Part shown: positions 18,010-26,764 of the stretch, one piece after another
Position numbering within the stretch: position 1 is the first letter of the stretch
Layout: each line of letters opens with the position of its first letter
Origin: G020348385 sp964580235
GTDB lineage: Bacteria; Acidobacteriota; Aminicenantia; Aminicenantales; Aminicenantaceae
Length of the DNA: 48,947 bases
NCBI GenBank assembly: GCA_964580235.1
Contig: CAZOJY010000011.1
Coordinates: 1-48,947 of the forward strand
Reading direction: 5' to 3'
Program-made: the position numbers and the translations under genes
Notes under the pieces: model-generated
Database searches by the model: none
Seen by the model: only the letters and a program-made list of their open reading frames with translations
What the model was told of the DNA's origin: nothing

Positions 18010-19278
18010 CTAGGGTAAAATCTGTAGAAAACGATCCCTGCCAACAATAAAAATCCCTCTCTCTACCTGCTTGAGATAGGCTGCTTCATTAATCACCTGA
18101 AAAGCTATTGGAACTTTGATCCTATCTTTGAAATATACTAGGTTAGGAGCTAGATTTTTTTCATTCACTTTGCATTCGACCAGAAGATAGGGTTTATCTT
18201 TTTCCGTTATTATGAAATCAACTTCTCGTCCATCTTTTGTCCGTACGTACATAAGCCGGTAATCTCCCTTTCCCCACTCATTCCAGGCTGAAACCGCTCG
18301 TTGTAATTGGACTGCTATAAAATTTTCAAATCTTTTCCCCTGATCCTCAAGAAGGCCCCAATCCCAGAAGTAATATTTAAGTTCTTTAAGAACAGACCTT
18401 TTTAATCGAGTAGCAAACGGTGCAACTTCAAATACCAAATAGACTTTTTGTAAGGCATCCAGCCAATTTTTTACAGATGCGTGGGCACATCCAAGGATAT
18501 TCTTCAAATTGTTTAAACTAAGAGGAGATCCCACCCGTTCAGGTAAGAGAAAGACAAGGGTTTGCAATTTTTGGATATGTGTTATCCTTGAGAGATCTCG
18601 AACATCTTCGTTGGTGATTAACGAAATGTGTTCGTTTTTCCAGCGTTCATAAAACTCTTTTGTGCCCACACTCACGGGTTCAGGAAACCCGTTGAGATCA
18701 TATAATTGAGCTGTCGCATCCTGAAAAGTTTTATCAGGTTCATCAAACGGAATCACGGGTGACTTAGGATGCCAGGCCGAATCTCGATTGAGAACAAAAC
18801 CGGTCAGGTCATGGGGGTGCAGCGGATTCATCTTGAATAAAAAATACCTACCCACAAGGCTATCACCTGACCGGCGCAGATAATCGAGGCGCGCACTTCC
18901 GGTTATTACAAAATTTATGCTGTTTTTCCATTCGTCGTAATATCCCTTCAGGATATTTTTCCATCGCGGATATTTGTGTATTTCATCAAAAACTACCCAT
19001 TGACGCTCCTCTGCAGACAGCTTTTTGCTGCGGGACAAAGGCAGCGACATGTTCTCAATAAAAAAGAAGGAGTTAGAGGCAAATTCCTGTCTCAGCGAAA
19101 GGCTGTCCCAGTTATGATAATTTTCACTCTGGTTGATCCGTTCAAGGTGGCTCTGGGCAAGTGTGGTTTTCCCAATTTGGCGAGGTCCGCATACGAATGA
19201 CATCCTGCCATTGAGAAAAATTTCGTCAAGTGCCCACTGTCTTAATATGTGGTTAATCATCACATGTCTATTTTCCAT
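18010..19278 (-). CDS. DUF4143-type AAA ATPase
   Basis: 422 residues. P-loop GPRQIGKTT (~31-39), Walker B/DExx-like VVFDEIHKYPRW, a sensor-type NFVITGSARLDYL, then a C-terminal DUF4143 domain with a PD-(D/E)xK-like core: VDFII followed by LVECK. This family is widespread, often mobile, and sits near toxin-antitoxin and defence genes; no biochemical role is well established. It interrupts the otherwise regular cassette series between cassettes 1 and 2 and is flanked on both sides by similar 11-bp direct repeats. No Shine-Dalgarno is obvious at ATG 19278; ATG 19260 is an alternative. Confidence 0.85.
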   Translation of the reverse strand: MENRHVMINHILRQWALDEIFLNGRMSFVCGPRQIGKTTLAQSHLERINQSENYHNWDSLSLRQEFASNSFFFIENMSLPLSRSKKLSAEERQWVVFDEIHKYPRWKNILKGYYDEWKNSINFVITGSARLDYLRRSGDSLVGRYFLFKMNPLHPHDLTGFVLNRDSAWHPKSPVIPFDEPDKTFQDATAQLYDLNGFPEPVSVGTKEFYERWKNEHISLITNEDVRDLSRITHIQKLQTLVFLLPERVGSPLSLNNLKNILGCAHASVKNWLDALQKVYLVFEVAPFATRLKRSVLKELKYYFWDWGLLEDQGKRFENFIAVQLQRAVSAWNEWGKGDYRLMYVRTKDGREVDFIITEKDKPYLLVECKVNEKNLAPNLVYFKDRIKVPIAFQVINEAAYLKQVERGIFIVGRDRFLQILP

Positions 19279-19597
19279 AATAGTGTAAAAAAGTCAAGGC
19301 CATTTTTCACTTATATCGAATTTGGACGAGCAGATTGCTTCATTTCACCCGCGTGTCAAGAATAAAATCTCACCACGATTGTGTGAAATTTCTGCGAAGA
19401 TAACAGGGTTTTACTCGGGACGTAGTTCGACTTCGGCGGCCCCCCAATTTCCTCCATCGTAAAGGGCAGTCTTGAAGTTAAGGACATGCATGACATTTGG
19501 CTGTATGTTAAGACTTAAAGTCTGATATTAAATTGTTAGAAGGAGAACATGTTTTCTTCCTATTAGGAAGACGTGTGAATCAGGAAAAAATTCTCGT
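19279..19597. other. 319-bp spacer between cassette 2 and the ATPase gene
   Basis: No ORF is supported. It holds the 11-bp repeat pair at 19378-19399, a small palindrome AGACTTAAAGTCT at 19511-19523, and a hairpin (TCTTCC 19555-19560 with GGAAGA 19566-19571) 27 nt downstream of the propeller stop that may end cassette 2 transcription, though no U tract follows it. Confidence 0.4.
19378..19399 (-). promoter_or_regulatory. Second copy of the cassette 1-type kinase box
   Basis: ATTGTGTGAAA (19378) followed in phase by TTTCTGCGAAG (19389). About 21 of 26 bases match the pair at 17973-17998. It lies 100 bp upstream of the ATPase start and 199 bp beyond the cassette 2 end. Confidence 0.4.
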
Positions 19598-21709
19598 TTA
19601 TTTCTTTTTGTCGATCTCAGGCAGGAAGTTTTCCATGACCCAGACTTCAGGGGTTGGCGCTCCGCCGAATGTGTATGAGGACATAACAATTTGTTGCCCA
19701 TCGGGACGAATTGAGAAAGTAGGCAGTTTTTTCATCATGAGTCCCAAGTTTTCGGCATCTCCACTCTCGACAGGAACTCTCCACAACTCCCAATCAGGGG
19801 GGCCAACCTTTGGCATTTCCGAAGAGATCCTGTCAAAGTAAATATACTGTCCATCAGGAGACCAGGCAAGATCCACAAGTCCCCAACTCCCTACTTGCAC
19901 AAAGTTAAATCTTTCTTTCACATCTCCACTGTCAACCGGAATAATATTCAGCATGTGTTCCTTTTTTTTGTTCCCGTAGGGATTTTCCGAACACATCAGA
20001 GCTAGCTGCTGGCCATCACGAGAGAGGACCAAATTGTGCGTGTAATAAGGTGTGCTGTAGATCTCTCTTTCCTCCCCTGTTTTAAGATTGCGAGCCAAAA
20101 CATGAGTGACTTTTTTCTCTCGATCAAACCGGACAAAATACAGCGTATTGTTATCAGGGGCAAGATTGGATGCCTGCCCATGTTTCGCTTCCATTAATAG
20201 GCTAAAATCTCCGGTTTGTACATCGACCTTATACAACCCCTCACCCAACACAGAAACAATTAGGTAACGGCCGTCAGGGGACCATCGGGGAAGCGCCACT
20301 TGACTTTTATACGGAATTTCACGGATTTTTCCTGTTTCCACAGAATAAATGCAGAGAATCCGGCGGTCCGATGGCCTCCGCTGGGAAATATAAACAATGT
20401 GTTTTCCATCGGGTGACCAGACGGGCCCATGGTTTTTTCCCTCGAAGGTTAGGGCCAATTTTTTTGGCAAACTAATAATTTCGCCAGTCATTGGATTTAT
20501 GGAAGCGGTGTAAATATCAGATCGTAACCCCCCGCCAATGGTGTAATAAAAAGAGCCGTTTCGTGTGATTCCTAGAGGATCGATGGCACCAATATCCCTC
20601 CGCAAAAGAACAGGATCTCCTTTTTGTTTTCCGTTTTCAACAGCAATGAGCCATAAGTCTATCGTTCCTGTTCGCTCGCTTTTAAAAATGATCATCTTTC
20701 CATCCGGTGACCACCCGACAAGGGATTCATGAGCGGGGTGAGGGGCTAATGAAACATCGATCGTCCCATCCACTGAGAATAAAAAGATGTCATGATTGGG
20801 TGAATCTGCATTTTGTTGGGAATCATAAGCGATGTATTTCCCATCAGGCGAGAATTTGCCTCCTTTAGGATTATTATGAGGTTCTAAAATGTCGATCTCT
20901 TTGATGATACGCAAAGAACCATCTGCAGCAGACACGAGCCCGAATTTAAATGGTTTTTCAAGGAGCCGGACCAAGATGTGCTTTCCATCAGGAGTCCAGT
21001 CACAAGGCCCGACCCAGGAATCATAATACCCGACACGGTGAAGGATATGAGGTTCTTTATCGCCGATCTCGATGACACGGAGGTCATAGTATTTCTCCTG
21101 ATCATTTTCCCAGCAGTAGGCTATCTGCGTGGAATCTGGTGACCAACTGGAGCCATAGGCGCTTTCTTGACTTCCTTTCTCACGCTCTTTTTCCGTTAGG
21201 TTATGAGTTTTCCCGGTCGCCAGTTCCCGGTAAGCGAGATCCCCCGTATCCCAATCCACATAAGACAGATATTTGCCATCCGGAGAAGGGGCACCTTCAA
21301 TATCCCATTTGAGCTCTGACCAAACTGGCCGAATTCCAGACTCCGTCTCCCCTTTTTCCACAACTGATTTTGCCTTCGCAAGGATGGACAGCTTTTCTTT
21401 CGCGGTTTTAACCGCTTCGGTTTGTGCAGGATAATTATCGACAACTTTTTGGAAAGCCTTTTGGGCTTCGCTCAAACCCAATTTTTCATAACAAAAGCCG
21501 ATCCGCAATTGAGCCTTCGCCGCCAGGGCTTCATCTTTGGCTTCCGCTATTACTTTTTTGTACAGTGTGATGGCTTCCTCGAGATTGCCTTCTGCACGTT
21601 CTTTGGCCAGCGCCTTCTGAAACAGATCATAACCGTTTTGCACGGCAAGGGTTGCAAAGCTAAAAGCGAATAATAGAAAAACCACAGTCAGGATTGCTGA
21701 TTTTTTCAT
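19598..21709 (-). CDS. Cassette 2 second TPR + PD40 propeller protein
   Basis: 703 residues: signal peptide (KKSAILTVVFLLFAFSFA), TPR unit (~24-120: YDLFQKALAKERAEGNLEEAI, then AQLRIGFCYEKLG), and a PD40 propeller with six or more WSPDG-type blades, ending with the conserved tail EVWVMENFLP. The start at 21709 overlaps the stop of the upstream propeller gene as ATGA, so it is translationally coupled; the purine-rich GGGGGG 6 nt upstream is an imperfect ribosome site. The near identity of the two TPR halves shows recent tandem duplication, while the propellers have drifted, suggesting two ligands served by one kinase. Confidence 0.85.
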   Translation of the reverse strand: MKKSAILTVVFLLFAFSFATLAVQNGYDLFQKALAKERAEGNLEEAITLYKKVIAEAKDEALAAKAQLRIGFCYEKLGLSEAQKAFQKVVDNYPAQTEAVKTAKEKLSILAKAKSVVEKGETESGIRPVWSELKWDIEGAPSPDGKYLSYVDWDTGDLAYRELATGKTHNLTEKEREKGSQESAYGSSWSPDSTQIAYCWENDQEKYYDLRVIEIGDKEPHILHRVGYYDSWVGPCDWTPDGKHILVRLLEKPFKFGLVSAADGSLRIIKEIDILEPHNNPKGGKFSPDGKYIAYDSQQNADSPNHDIFLFSVDGTIDVSLAPHPAHESLVGWSPDGKMIIFKSERTGTIDLWLIAVENGKQKGDPVLLRRDIGAIDPLGITRNGSFYYTIGGGLRSDIYTASINPMTGEIISLPKKLALTFEGKNHGPVWSPDGKHIVYISQRRPSDRRILCIYSVETGKIREIPYKSQVALPRWSPDGRYLIVSVLGEGLYKVDVQTGDFSLLMEAKHGQASNLAPDNNTLYFVRFDREKKVTHVLARNLKTGEEREIYSTPYYTHNLVLSRDGQQLALMCSENPYGNKKKEHMLNIIPVDSGDVKERFNFVQVGSWGLVDLAWSPDGQYIYFDRISSEMPKVGPPDWELWRVPVESGDAENLGLMMKKLPTFSIRPDGQQIVMSSYTFGGAPTPEVWVMENFLPEIDKKK

Positions 21710-23880
21710 CTCTGCCCCCCTTTGCTCCCTTTTTTTTCTGCTGGGAGGAAATTCTCCATCATCCAAACATCCTTGATTCTTTGGATCGAGCTGAAAACAA
21801 TTTGTTGCCCATCCGGGTGAACGGACAGCCAGTTCATTCTCTGCATCGACAACCCCAGGTTCTGCGGCTCACCTCCATCAACAGCTGTTCTCCACATCTC
21901 ATCTATTTTTCTATAAGGTAGTTGATAAGATACGTAAATTAATTCCTTCCCGTCGGGCATCCACGCGATCGTTGAAATCTGCTCTCCCCTTTTTTTCATC
22001 CGCCACACTTCACGGGCTTCACCTCCGTCGGCTGGCACAACCATAAGCACTGGAGACCATCCTTTATTAAAAGCCAACAATTTGCCATCCGGTGAAAGGG
22101 CCAATTCATGGGCAAAAAAAGAATTTCGACCACTTATATAAGATGGATTGAACTCGCCCCTATAAATTTCTTTTTTTTCTTTGGTTTCAAGATCATAGGC
22201 TATGATTCGGGCTTCTTTTTGTTCGTCCTTCTTGTGGGTGTAGAAAATCTTGTTTCCGTCATGGGACCACTCGGGTTCACTGAGTCTATCTCCGAAATCA
22301 AATTGAATTATGGATTCAACTTTTCCAGTCTGTGGATCAATTTTGTATAATCCCTCCTTGCTTTCTTCTTCACTCCCCACAGCAAGAATAAATTTCCCGT
22401 CAGGCGACCAGCGGGTTCCCCATATATATCGTAGCTCAGGCATAATTTCATGTTCTGCACCCGTCTCCATCGAGCGGATACATAAAGGAGATTTCGAGGC
22501 AGCCCGATCATACCCAGCATCACGTATCGAAACATAGGATAAAAATTTTCCGTCTGGTGACCACTCAGGAAACACGTTTCTGCCCACAAAACGTTGTGTT
22601 GCTTTTTTTGGAGGAGACAGAATTTTATTCCCAGTATCCAGTGCAGCTGTGTAAATATCCATCAAACCGCTCTGTAATAAATAATAGAAAGAGCCCTTTT
22701 CTGTGAAACCCAAAGGCCACACAGCCCCGATATCACCCTTGATCAGCTTCGGATCGCCTTGTGGTTTGCCCTCGATAACATCGATAGCCCAGATATCCCA
22801 CGTTCCGCTCCGGTCACTTGCAAAAACAAGTGTTTTCCCATCGGGGGACCACCCAAGCGCTAGATCATCATCTGGATGAGAGGCAACAGGGACTTCGCTG
22901 CTTCCGTCTGCAGAAAGAATAAAGATATCACGAGATCGAGATCCTCTCTCTGGCTCAAAATTTCCGGCAATAAATCGTCCGTCAGGTGAAAATATTCCCA
23001 GTCCCCCGGGTTCGCTGCTTGGTGTTTTTTCATATTCTTTAAGAATCCGAACTGAGCCATCTCGAACAGAAATTAAAACTGCTTGGAAGGCCCCATAATT
23101 TTTTGCCAAAGCAGCCAAAATGGTATTGCCATCGGATGACCAGTCGATAGGAAAAACTTGTTCATCACCCTTGGACTTATAAAGGACATTTGGTTTAGCG
23201 TTGTTGGAACCAATAACACACAATTCAGAGTACTTCTTCCTGTTATAGACTATCTGTCTTCCATCAGGGGACCACACGGGAAAATTACCTTTTATGAATG
23301 ATTCTGTACCCTTCTCAGAAATTCCTTTTTTCTTTCCAGTAAAAAACTCACCTGTTATGTAGTGTCTTTTTTGGGTTGCAAACTCATATGCTGCGATTTT
23401 CCCCTCTATATCCGAAATGGATAAATACCTGCCATCAGGAGATACTTCCCCCAGATTTCCTCTGCCCAGTTTGGGGGATTCCCAAATCTTCCGGATATTG
23501 AATTCCTTGAGGTCTTTTTTTGCAACGGCTTTAATTCTTATAAGGTTGGACAATTTTTCCTTTGCGACTTTAACAGAATCAACCTGTTGAGGATAATTAT
23601 CGATTACCATCTGGTAAGCTTTCTGCGCTTGCTTTTCTTTTTTTTCTCCTAATTTCTCAAAACAAATGCCGATGCGGAGCTGAGCTTTGGCAGATAAAGA
23701 TTCATCTTTCGCTTCTTTGACAACTTGCTGGTAGAGAGCTATTGCTTCTTCAAGATTTCCCTCAGCTCGCTCTTTTGCCAATGCTTTTTGAAACAGATCA
23801 TAGCCGTTTTGTGGGACAATACTTCCGAAGCTGAAAGCCAATACGATGAGAACCCCTAACACGATCGATGTTCTTTTCAT
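21706..23880 (-). CDS. Cassette 2 first TPR + PD40 propeller protein
   Basis: 724 residues: signal peptide (SIVLGVLIVLAFSFGS), TPR unit (~24-125, same YDLFQKALAKERAEGNLEEAI signature as its downstream twin), PD40 propeller with WSPDGK/WSSDGN blades and C-terminal VWMMENFLP followed by a basic tail. No lipobox. The ribosome site is GGAGGTG 6 nt before ATG 23880. Immediately upstream is the longest 11-bp repeat array of the window (eight units), with a TAAGTT -10-like hexamer at 23917-23922. It should be the main regulated target of the cassette 2 RR. Confidence 0.87.
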   Translation of the reverse strand: MKRTSIVLGVLIVLAFSFGSIVPQNGYDLFQKALAKERAEGNLEEAIALYQQVVKEAKDESLSAKAQLRIGICFEKLGEKKEKQAQKAYQMVIDNYPQQVDSVKVAKEKLSNLIRIKAVAKKDLKEFNIRKIWESPKLGRGNLGEVSPDGRYLSISDIEGKIAAYEFATQKRHYITGEFFTGKKKGISEKGTESFIKGNFPVWSPDGRQIVYNRKKYSELCVIGSNNAKPNVLYKSKGDEQVFPIDWSSDGNTILAALAKNYGAFQAVLISVRDGSVRILKEYEKTPSSEPGGLGIFSPDGRFIAGNFEPERGSRSRDIFILSADGSSEVPVASHPDDDLALGWSPDGKTLVFASDRSGTWDIWAIDVIEGKPQGDPKLIKGDIGAVWPLGFTEKGSFYYLLQSGLMDIYTAALDTGNKILSPPKKATQRFVGRNVFPEWSPDGKFLSYVSIRDAGYDRAASKSPLCIRSMETGAEHEIMPELRYIWGTRWSPDGKFILAVGSEEESKEGLYKIDPQTGKVESIIQFDFGDRLSEPEWSHDGNKIFYTHKKDEQKEARIIAYDLETKEKKEIYRGEFNPSYISGRNSFFAHELALSPDGKLLAFNKGWSPVLMVVPADGGEAREVWRMKKRGEQISTIAWMPDGKELIYVSYQLPYRKIDEMWRTAVDGGEPQNLGLSMQRMNWLSVHPDGQQIVFSSIQRIKDVWMMENFLPAEKKGSKGGQR

Positions 23881-23942
23881 TTTTCACCTCCGATTAAGTT
23901 TTTTGACATCAGTCTAAACTTAATGCTTTCAGCCTCATCATG

Positions 23943-24030
23943 TGTCATGAAGTTGTTGAGATAATGTCATTTGTTTGCAAAATTTATTTCATAAAATTGT
24001 CTGATTCTTGTCATGAAAATGTCATGGCTC
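23943..24030 (-). promoter_or_regulatory. Cassette 2 response-regulator box array (8 x 11 bp, 88 bp)
   Basis: Eight in-phase units start at 23943, 23954, 23965, 23976, 23987, 23998, 24009 and 24020. Six begin TGTC or TGTT; the cleanest is TGTCATGAAAA at 24009. The last unit overlaps the RR stop codon (24022-24024). The near edge is 63 bp from the propeller ATG and 20 nt from TAAGTT (23917-23922). The TGTCAT half-site and 11-bp step resemble a Pho box, but here TGTCAT lies on the strand opposite to the transcript. Confidence 0.65.
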
Positions 24031-24714
24031 AAGAACCAGCTTGTAACCCACTCCGTGAACTGTGATCAGGTGGCGGGGCTTTGAAGGATCATCCTCGAGT
24101 TTGGTGCGAAGCAAAGCAACATGATTATCCACAGTCCGTGTCGTCGGATACTGGTCATATCCCCACACCTCATCCAGGAGTTCATCTCGAGTGATCACCT
24201 CACCTGCCCGGGCAGCTAATAGACGGAGTATGCCAAATTCTTTACGCGACATCTCCAGAACTTTGTCTCCTTTTCGAGCTTCAAAACACTTGAAATCAAC
24301 CGAGATTTCGCCAAAGTGCAAATCACTGGGCAAATCTCCTGTTTTGGCCTTCTGAATTCTACGAATAATGGCCCGAATCCTTGCCAATAGTTCTGGAACC
24401 GAAAAGGGTTTGGTAACATAATCATCGGCTCCCATATCCAATCCCACAACACGATCCATTTCTTCACCCCGAGCTGTCAACATCAGGATAGGCGTTGTGA
24501 CACCTTCATGCCTCACCTTACGGCACAATTCATAACCATTCATCTTGGGAAGCATCAAATCCAGTATGATCAAGTCGGGTTTTTTCTCCTTGATCAGATA
24601 ATAACCTTCTTCTCCATCTGTAGCGGTCAGCACCTCATAAGATTCATATTCAAGATTGTCCTTGAGCCCGCGCAGGATAGCGGCATCATCTTCGATAATC
24701 AAAATGCGTTTCAT
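24022..24714 (-). CDS. Cassette 2 OmpR/PhoB-family response regulator
   Basis: 230 residues. Receiver with acidic pair IEDD, phospho-acceptor D52 (LILDLMLP), VTKPFS lysine; winged-helix domain with WGYDQYPTTRTVDNHVALLRTK (recognition helix) and VHGVGYKL. All phosphorylation residues intact. Its ATG shares one base with the kinase stop (TAATG), so translation is coupled. The cassette 5 RR has nearly the same recognition helix, and the two cassettes have the same TGTCAT-type DNA boxes. Confidence 0.93.
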   Translation of the reverse strand: MKRILIIEDDAAILRGLKDNLEYESYEVLTATDGEEGYYLIKEKKPDLIILDLMLPKMNGYELCRKVRHEGVTTPILMLTARGEEMDRVVGLDMGADDYVTKPFSVPELLARIRAIIRRIQKAKTGDLPSDLHFGEISVDFKCFEARKGDKVLEMSRKEFGILRLLAARAGEVITRDELLDEVWGYDQYPTTRTVDNHVALLRTKLEDDPSKPRHLITVHGVGYKLVLEP

Positions 24715-26681
24715 TATCCGGTCTCCAACGGAACATAAATTGAGAAGGCACTTCCTTTGCCCAAAGTGCTCTCGATTTCGAGTCGGCCCTTGTGAGCCTC
24801 AACGATGTGGGAAACAAGGGCCAAACCCAGGCCGGTGCCGACGATGCGTTCATTCTCGGGCGAAGGGACACGGTAGAATTTATCAAAAATCCTATGCTGC
24901 TCTTGAGGATCGATGCCGATGCCGTGATCGACCACTTTGATCACGGCATGGTTTTCCTCTTTTTGCAAACGCAAACCAATGTTTCGAGATTCACCCGAGT
25001 ATTTCATGGCATTGTGGAGAAGATTCAAGACAGCCTGTTCAATGGCATCTCGATCCACACAAACATCGGGCAAGCCTTCTTCTGTTTTGACTTCGAGAGA
25101 GAAACCCTGCTGGCTGAGAGGATACTCCATAGCACGAGCTGCTGATTGTATTATTGCGTACAAGGAGGTTTGTTCAGGATGGTAAATTCTTTTTCCCTGC
25201 TCGATCTTGGAAAAATCAAGCACATTGTTAAGCAGTCGGGTCAAACGTTGACTCTCGTTGACTATCGTATCCAGGTATTCTGTGTGTGCTTTTGGATCTT
25301 TAGAGCGGCCCATACGCATAGTTTCGGCAAACATCCGGATGGCTGTCAACGGAGTCTTGAGCTCGTGGGAAACGCTGGAGACGAATTGAGACCTCATCTC
25401 TGCCATCCTGACCTCACGGCGCACATCCCGCCATAGGAGATAGGCGCCGAATAGAGTGACCCCCAGGATCAAAAGCAGAGCAAGCAAATAAAAAATGGGT
25501 TGGACAATCCAGAGTTCTGAAAACAGAGCCTCTTGATTATCAGCAAATACCATCTTCATTCCCGGAAAATTTAGCCCCAAAGATAATCCTTCAGGATCGT
25601 CTTCGCCGACCAATTCATAATCAACAGGAAATGTCTCGGCAAAACCACTATCTTGTTGAAGAGAAGCAAGAATATCTTCGACATCAACCACAATCACAAG
25701 AGGAGGTTTTTCGGAAAGGGACGGGGCAAGACCAACCAACCAGCTATTTTCTCCATAAGCAATCCAAACAGGCTTATCTTCATTGCGGGATCTTCCTTGG
25801 TTAGTTGACAGTCCTAAGGTTAGAAAATCATTCTGCAGAGCTAAGGCCTGTTCTTGCTTTTGGATGTACTTTTGAAGCAGAAGTTTACACTCCTGGACAA
25901 TCTTTTGAATAGAAACATTTTGAGTCTTAGTGTCCAGTTTTTCGATCGAATCCGACAGCAGATAGGATGCACCAGGCGATAACCAATACTTCTGATTCAT
26001 TTCTTTCTGGACGCTTTTAATGATCTCTTCATAGTTTTCACTCAATTCGAGCAGGCGCCCGGCTGCATACAAAGAAAGGGGGATTCCATATTCATCTGAC
26101 AGGTTGTAAGGCAAGCTCAAAAGCTTTCGGTAGTGTAATAGGGCATCTGTATTGTTTCCCGATTTCCAAAAAGTCCGAGCCAGCAGCAATCGTGCGTATT
26201 CTTTTTGCACGGAGTGGTTCGCTCCGTTTACAGCCTGGCTGTACAGCCTGGCTGCACGGGCAAAATCTTTCTGCACAAATTCTTCTCTTTCGCCAGAGCG
26301 AATTTTCCGAATATATTCCGAATCATTTAAGAGCTGCCCATTTCTTTCTATTTCTCTGTTCCGCTCCCAAGGCAGAATGAGTTTACGCCCTTCCACAAGA
26401 CCGACAAGCACAACTTCAGGATTCACATAACTGATTTCGGCCTGCAAGAAATCTTCATCTGATAAAGCACCTCTCTCCTGTAATTTGATGTTTTCCAGCA
26501 TGACAAGCAGGTGTTGGCCAATATCACGCGCCAGCCGATGTTGTTCGTCCACCATTCGCTTTTGAGCCAACTCCCTTTCCTGGCCGATCATGCGTATGGT
26601 TAAAAAAACTAGAACTATGCTGGGAAGGAGAACAGCGATCAAAAAAAGGAGTATTTGTTTGCGGTGATTCCGGCCTTTCAT
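24714..26681 (-). CDS. Cassette 2 sensor histidine kinase with extracytoplasmic TPR-like sensor
   Basis: 655 residues. TM ~10-30; extracytoplasmic part ~31-392 with TPR-like helices at ~126-190 (FARAARLYSQAV, LLLARTFWKSGN) followed by YGIPLSLYA at ~198; TM ~393-417; HisKA with His439 (VSHELKTPLT); HATPase with N box LLHNAMKYS, DHGIGI and GTGLGLALVSH. No HAMP. It is shorter than the cassette 1, 3 and 4 kinases because the region between the G(I/V)P motif and TM2 is reduced. No Shine-Dalgarno is visible before ATG 26681; the predicted leader is about 23 nt. The nearest relative in the window is the cassette 5 kinase. Confidence 0.93.
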   Translation of the reverse strand: MKGRNHRKQILLFLIAVLLPSIVLVFLTIRMIGQERELAQKRMVDEQHRLARDIGQHLLVMLENIKLQERGALSDEDFLQAEISYVNPEVVLVGLVEGRKLILPWERNREIERNGQLLNDSEYIRKIRSGEREEFVQKDFARAARLYSQAVNGANHSVQKEYARLLLARTFWKSGNNTDALLHYRKLLSLPYNLSDEYGIPLSLYAAGRLLELSENYEEIIKSVQKEMNQKYWLSPGASYLLSDSIEKLDTKTQNVSIQKIVQECKLLLQKYIQKQEQALALQNDFLTLGLSTNQGRSRNEDKPVWIAYGENSWLVGLAPSLSEKPPLVIVVDVEDILASLQQDSGFAETFPVDYELVGEDDPEGLSLGLNFPGMKMVFADNQEALFSELWIVQPIFYLLALLLILGVTLFGAYLLWRDVRREVRMAEMRSQFVSSVSHELKTPLTAIRMFAETMRMGRSKDPKAHTEYLDTIVNESQRLTRLLNNVLDFSKIEQGKRIYHPEQTSLYAIIQSAARAMEYPLSQQGFSLEVKTEEGLPDVCVDRDAIEQAVLNLLHNAMKYSGESRNIGLRLQKEENHAVIKVVDHGIGIDPQEQHRIFDKFYRVPSPENERIVGTGLGLALVSHIVEAHKGRLEIESTLGKGSAFSIYVPLETG

Positions 26682-26736
26682 TGCTGAAATTTTCTCTGTA
26701 ATAGGAGGATATTTTAATAACAGACAGAAATCAAGA

Positions 26737-26758
26737 TGTCACGAAAATGTCATATGGA
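26737..26758 (-). promoter_or_regulatory. Cassette 2 kinase box pair (2 x 11 bp)
   Basis: TGTCACGAAAA (26737) and TGTCATATGGA (26748), the same class as the array before the cassette 2 propeller gene. TAAAAT (26711-26716 on the minus strand) starts 20 nt below the near edge. This predicts autoregulation of the HK-RR unit. Confidence 0.55.
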
Positions 26759-26764
26759 ATGGAG

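Noticed and set aside
23943..24030. Calling the TGTCAT arrays true Pho boxes under phosphate control
   Set aside because: The half-site resembles a Pho box, but it lies on the strand opposite to the transcript, no phosphate genes are near, and the cognate RRs are cassette-specific paralogs.
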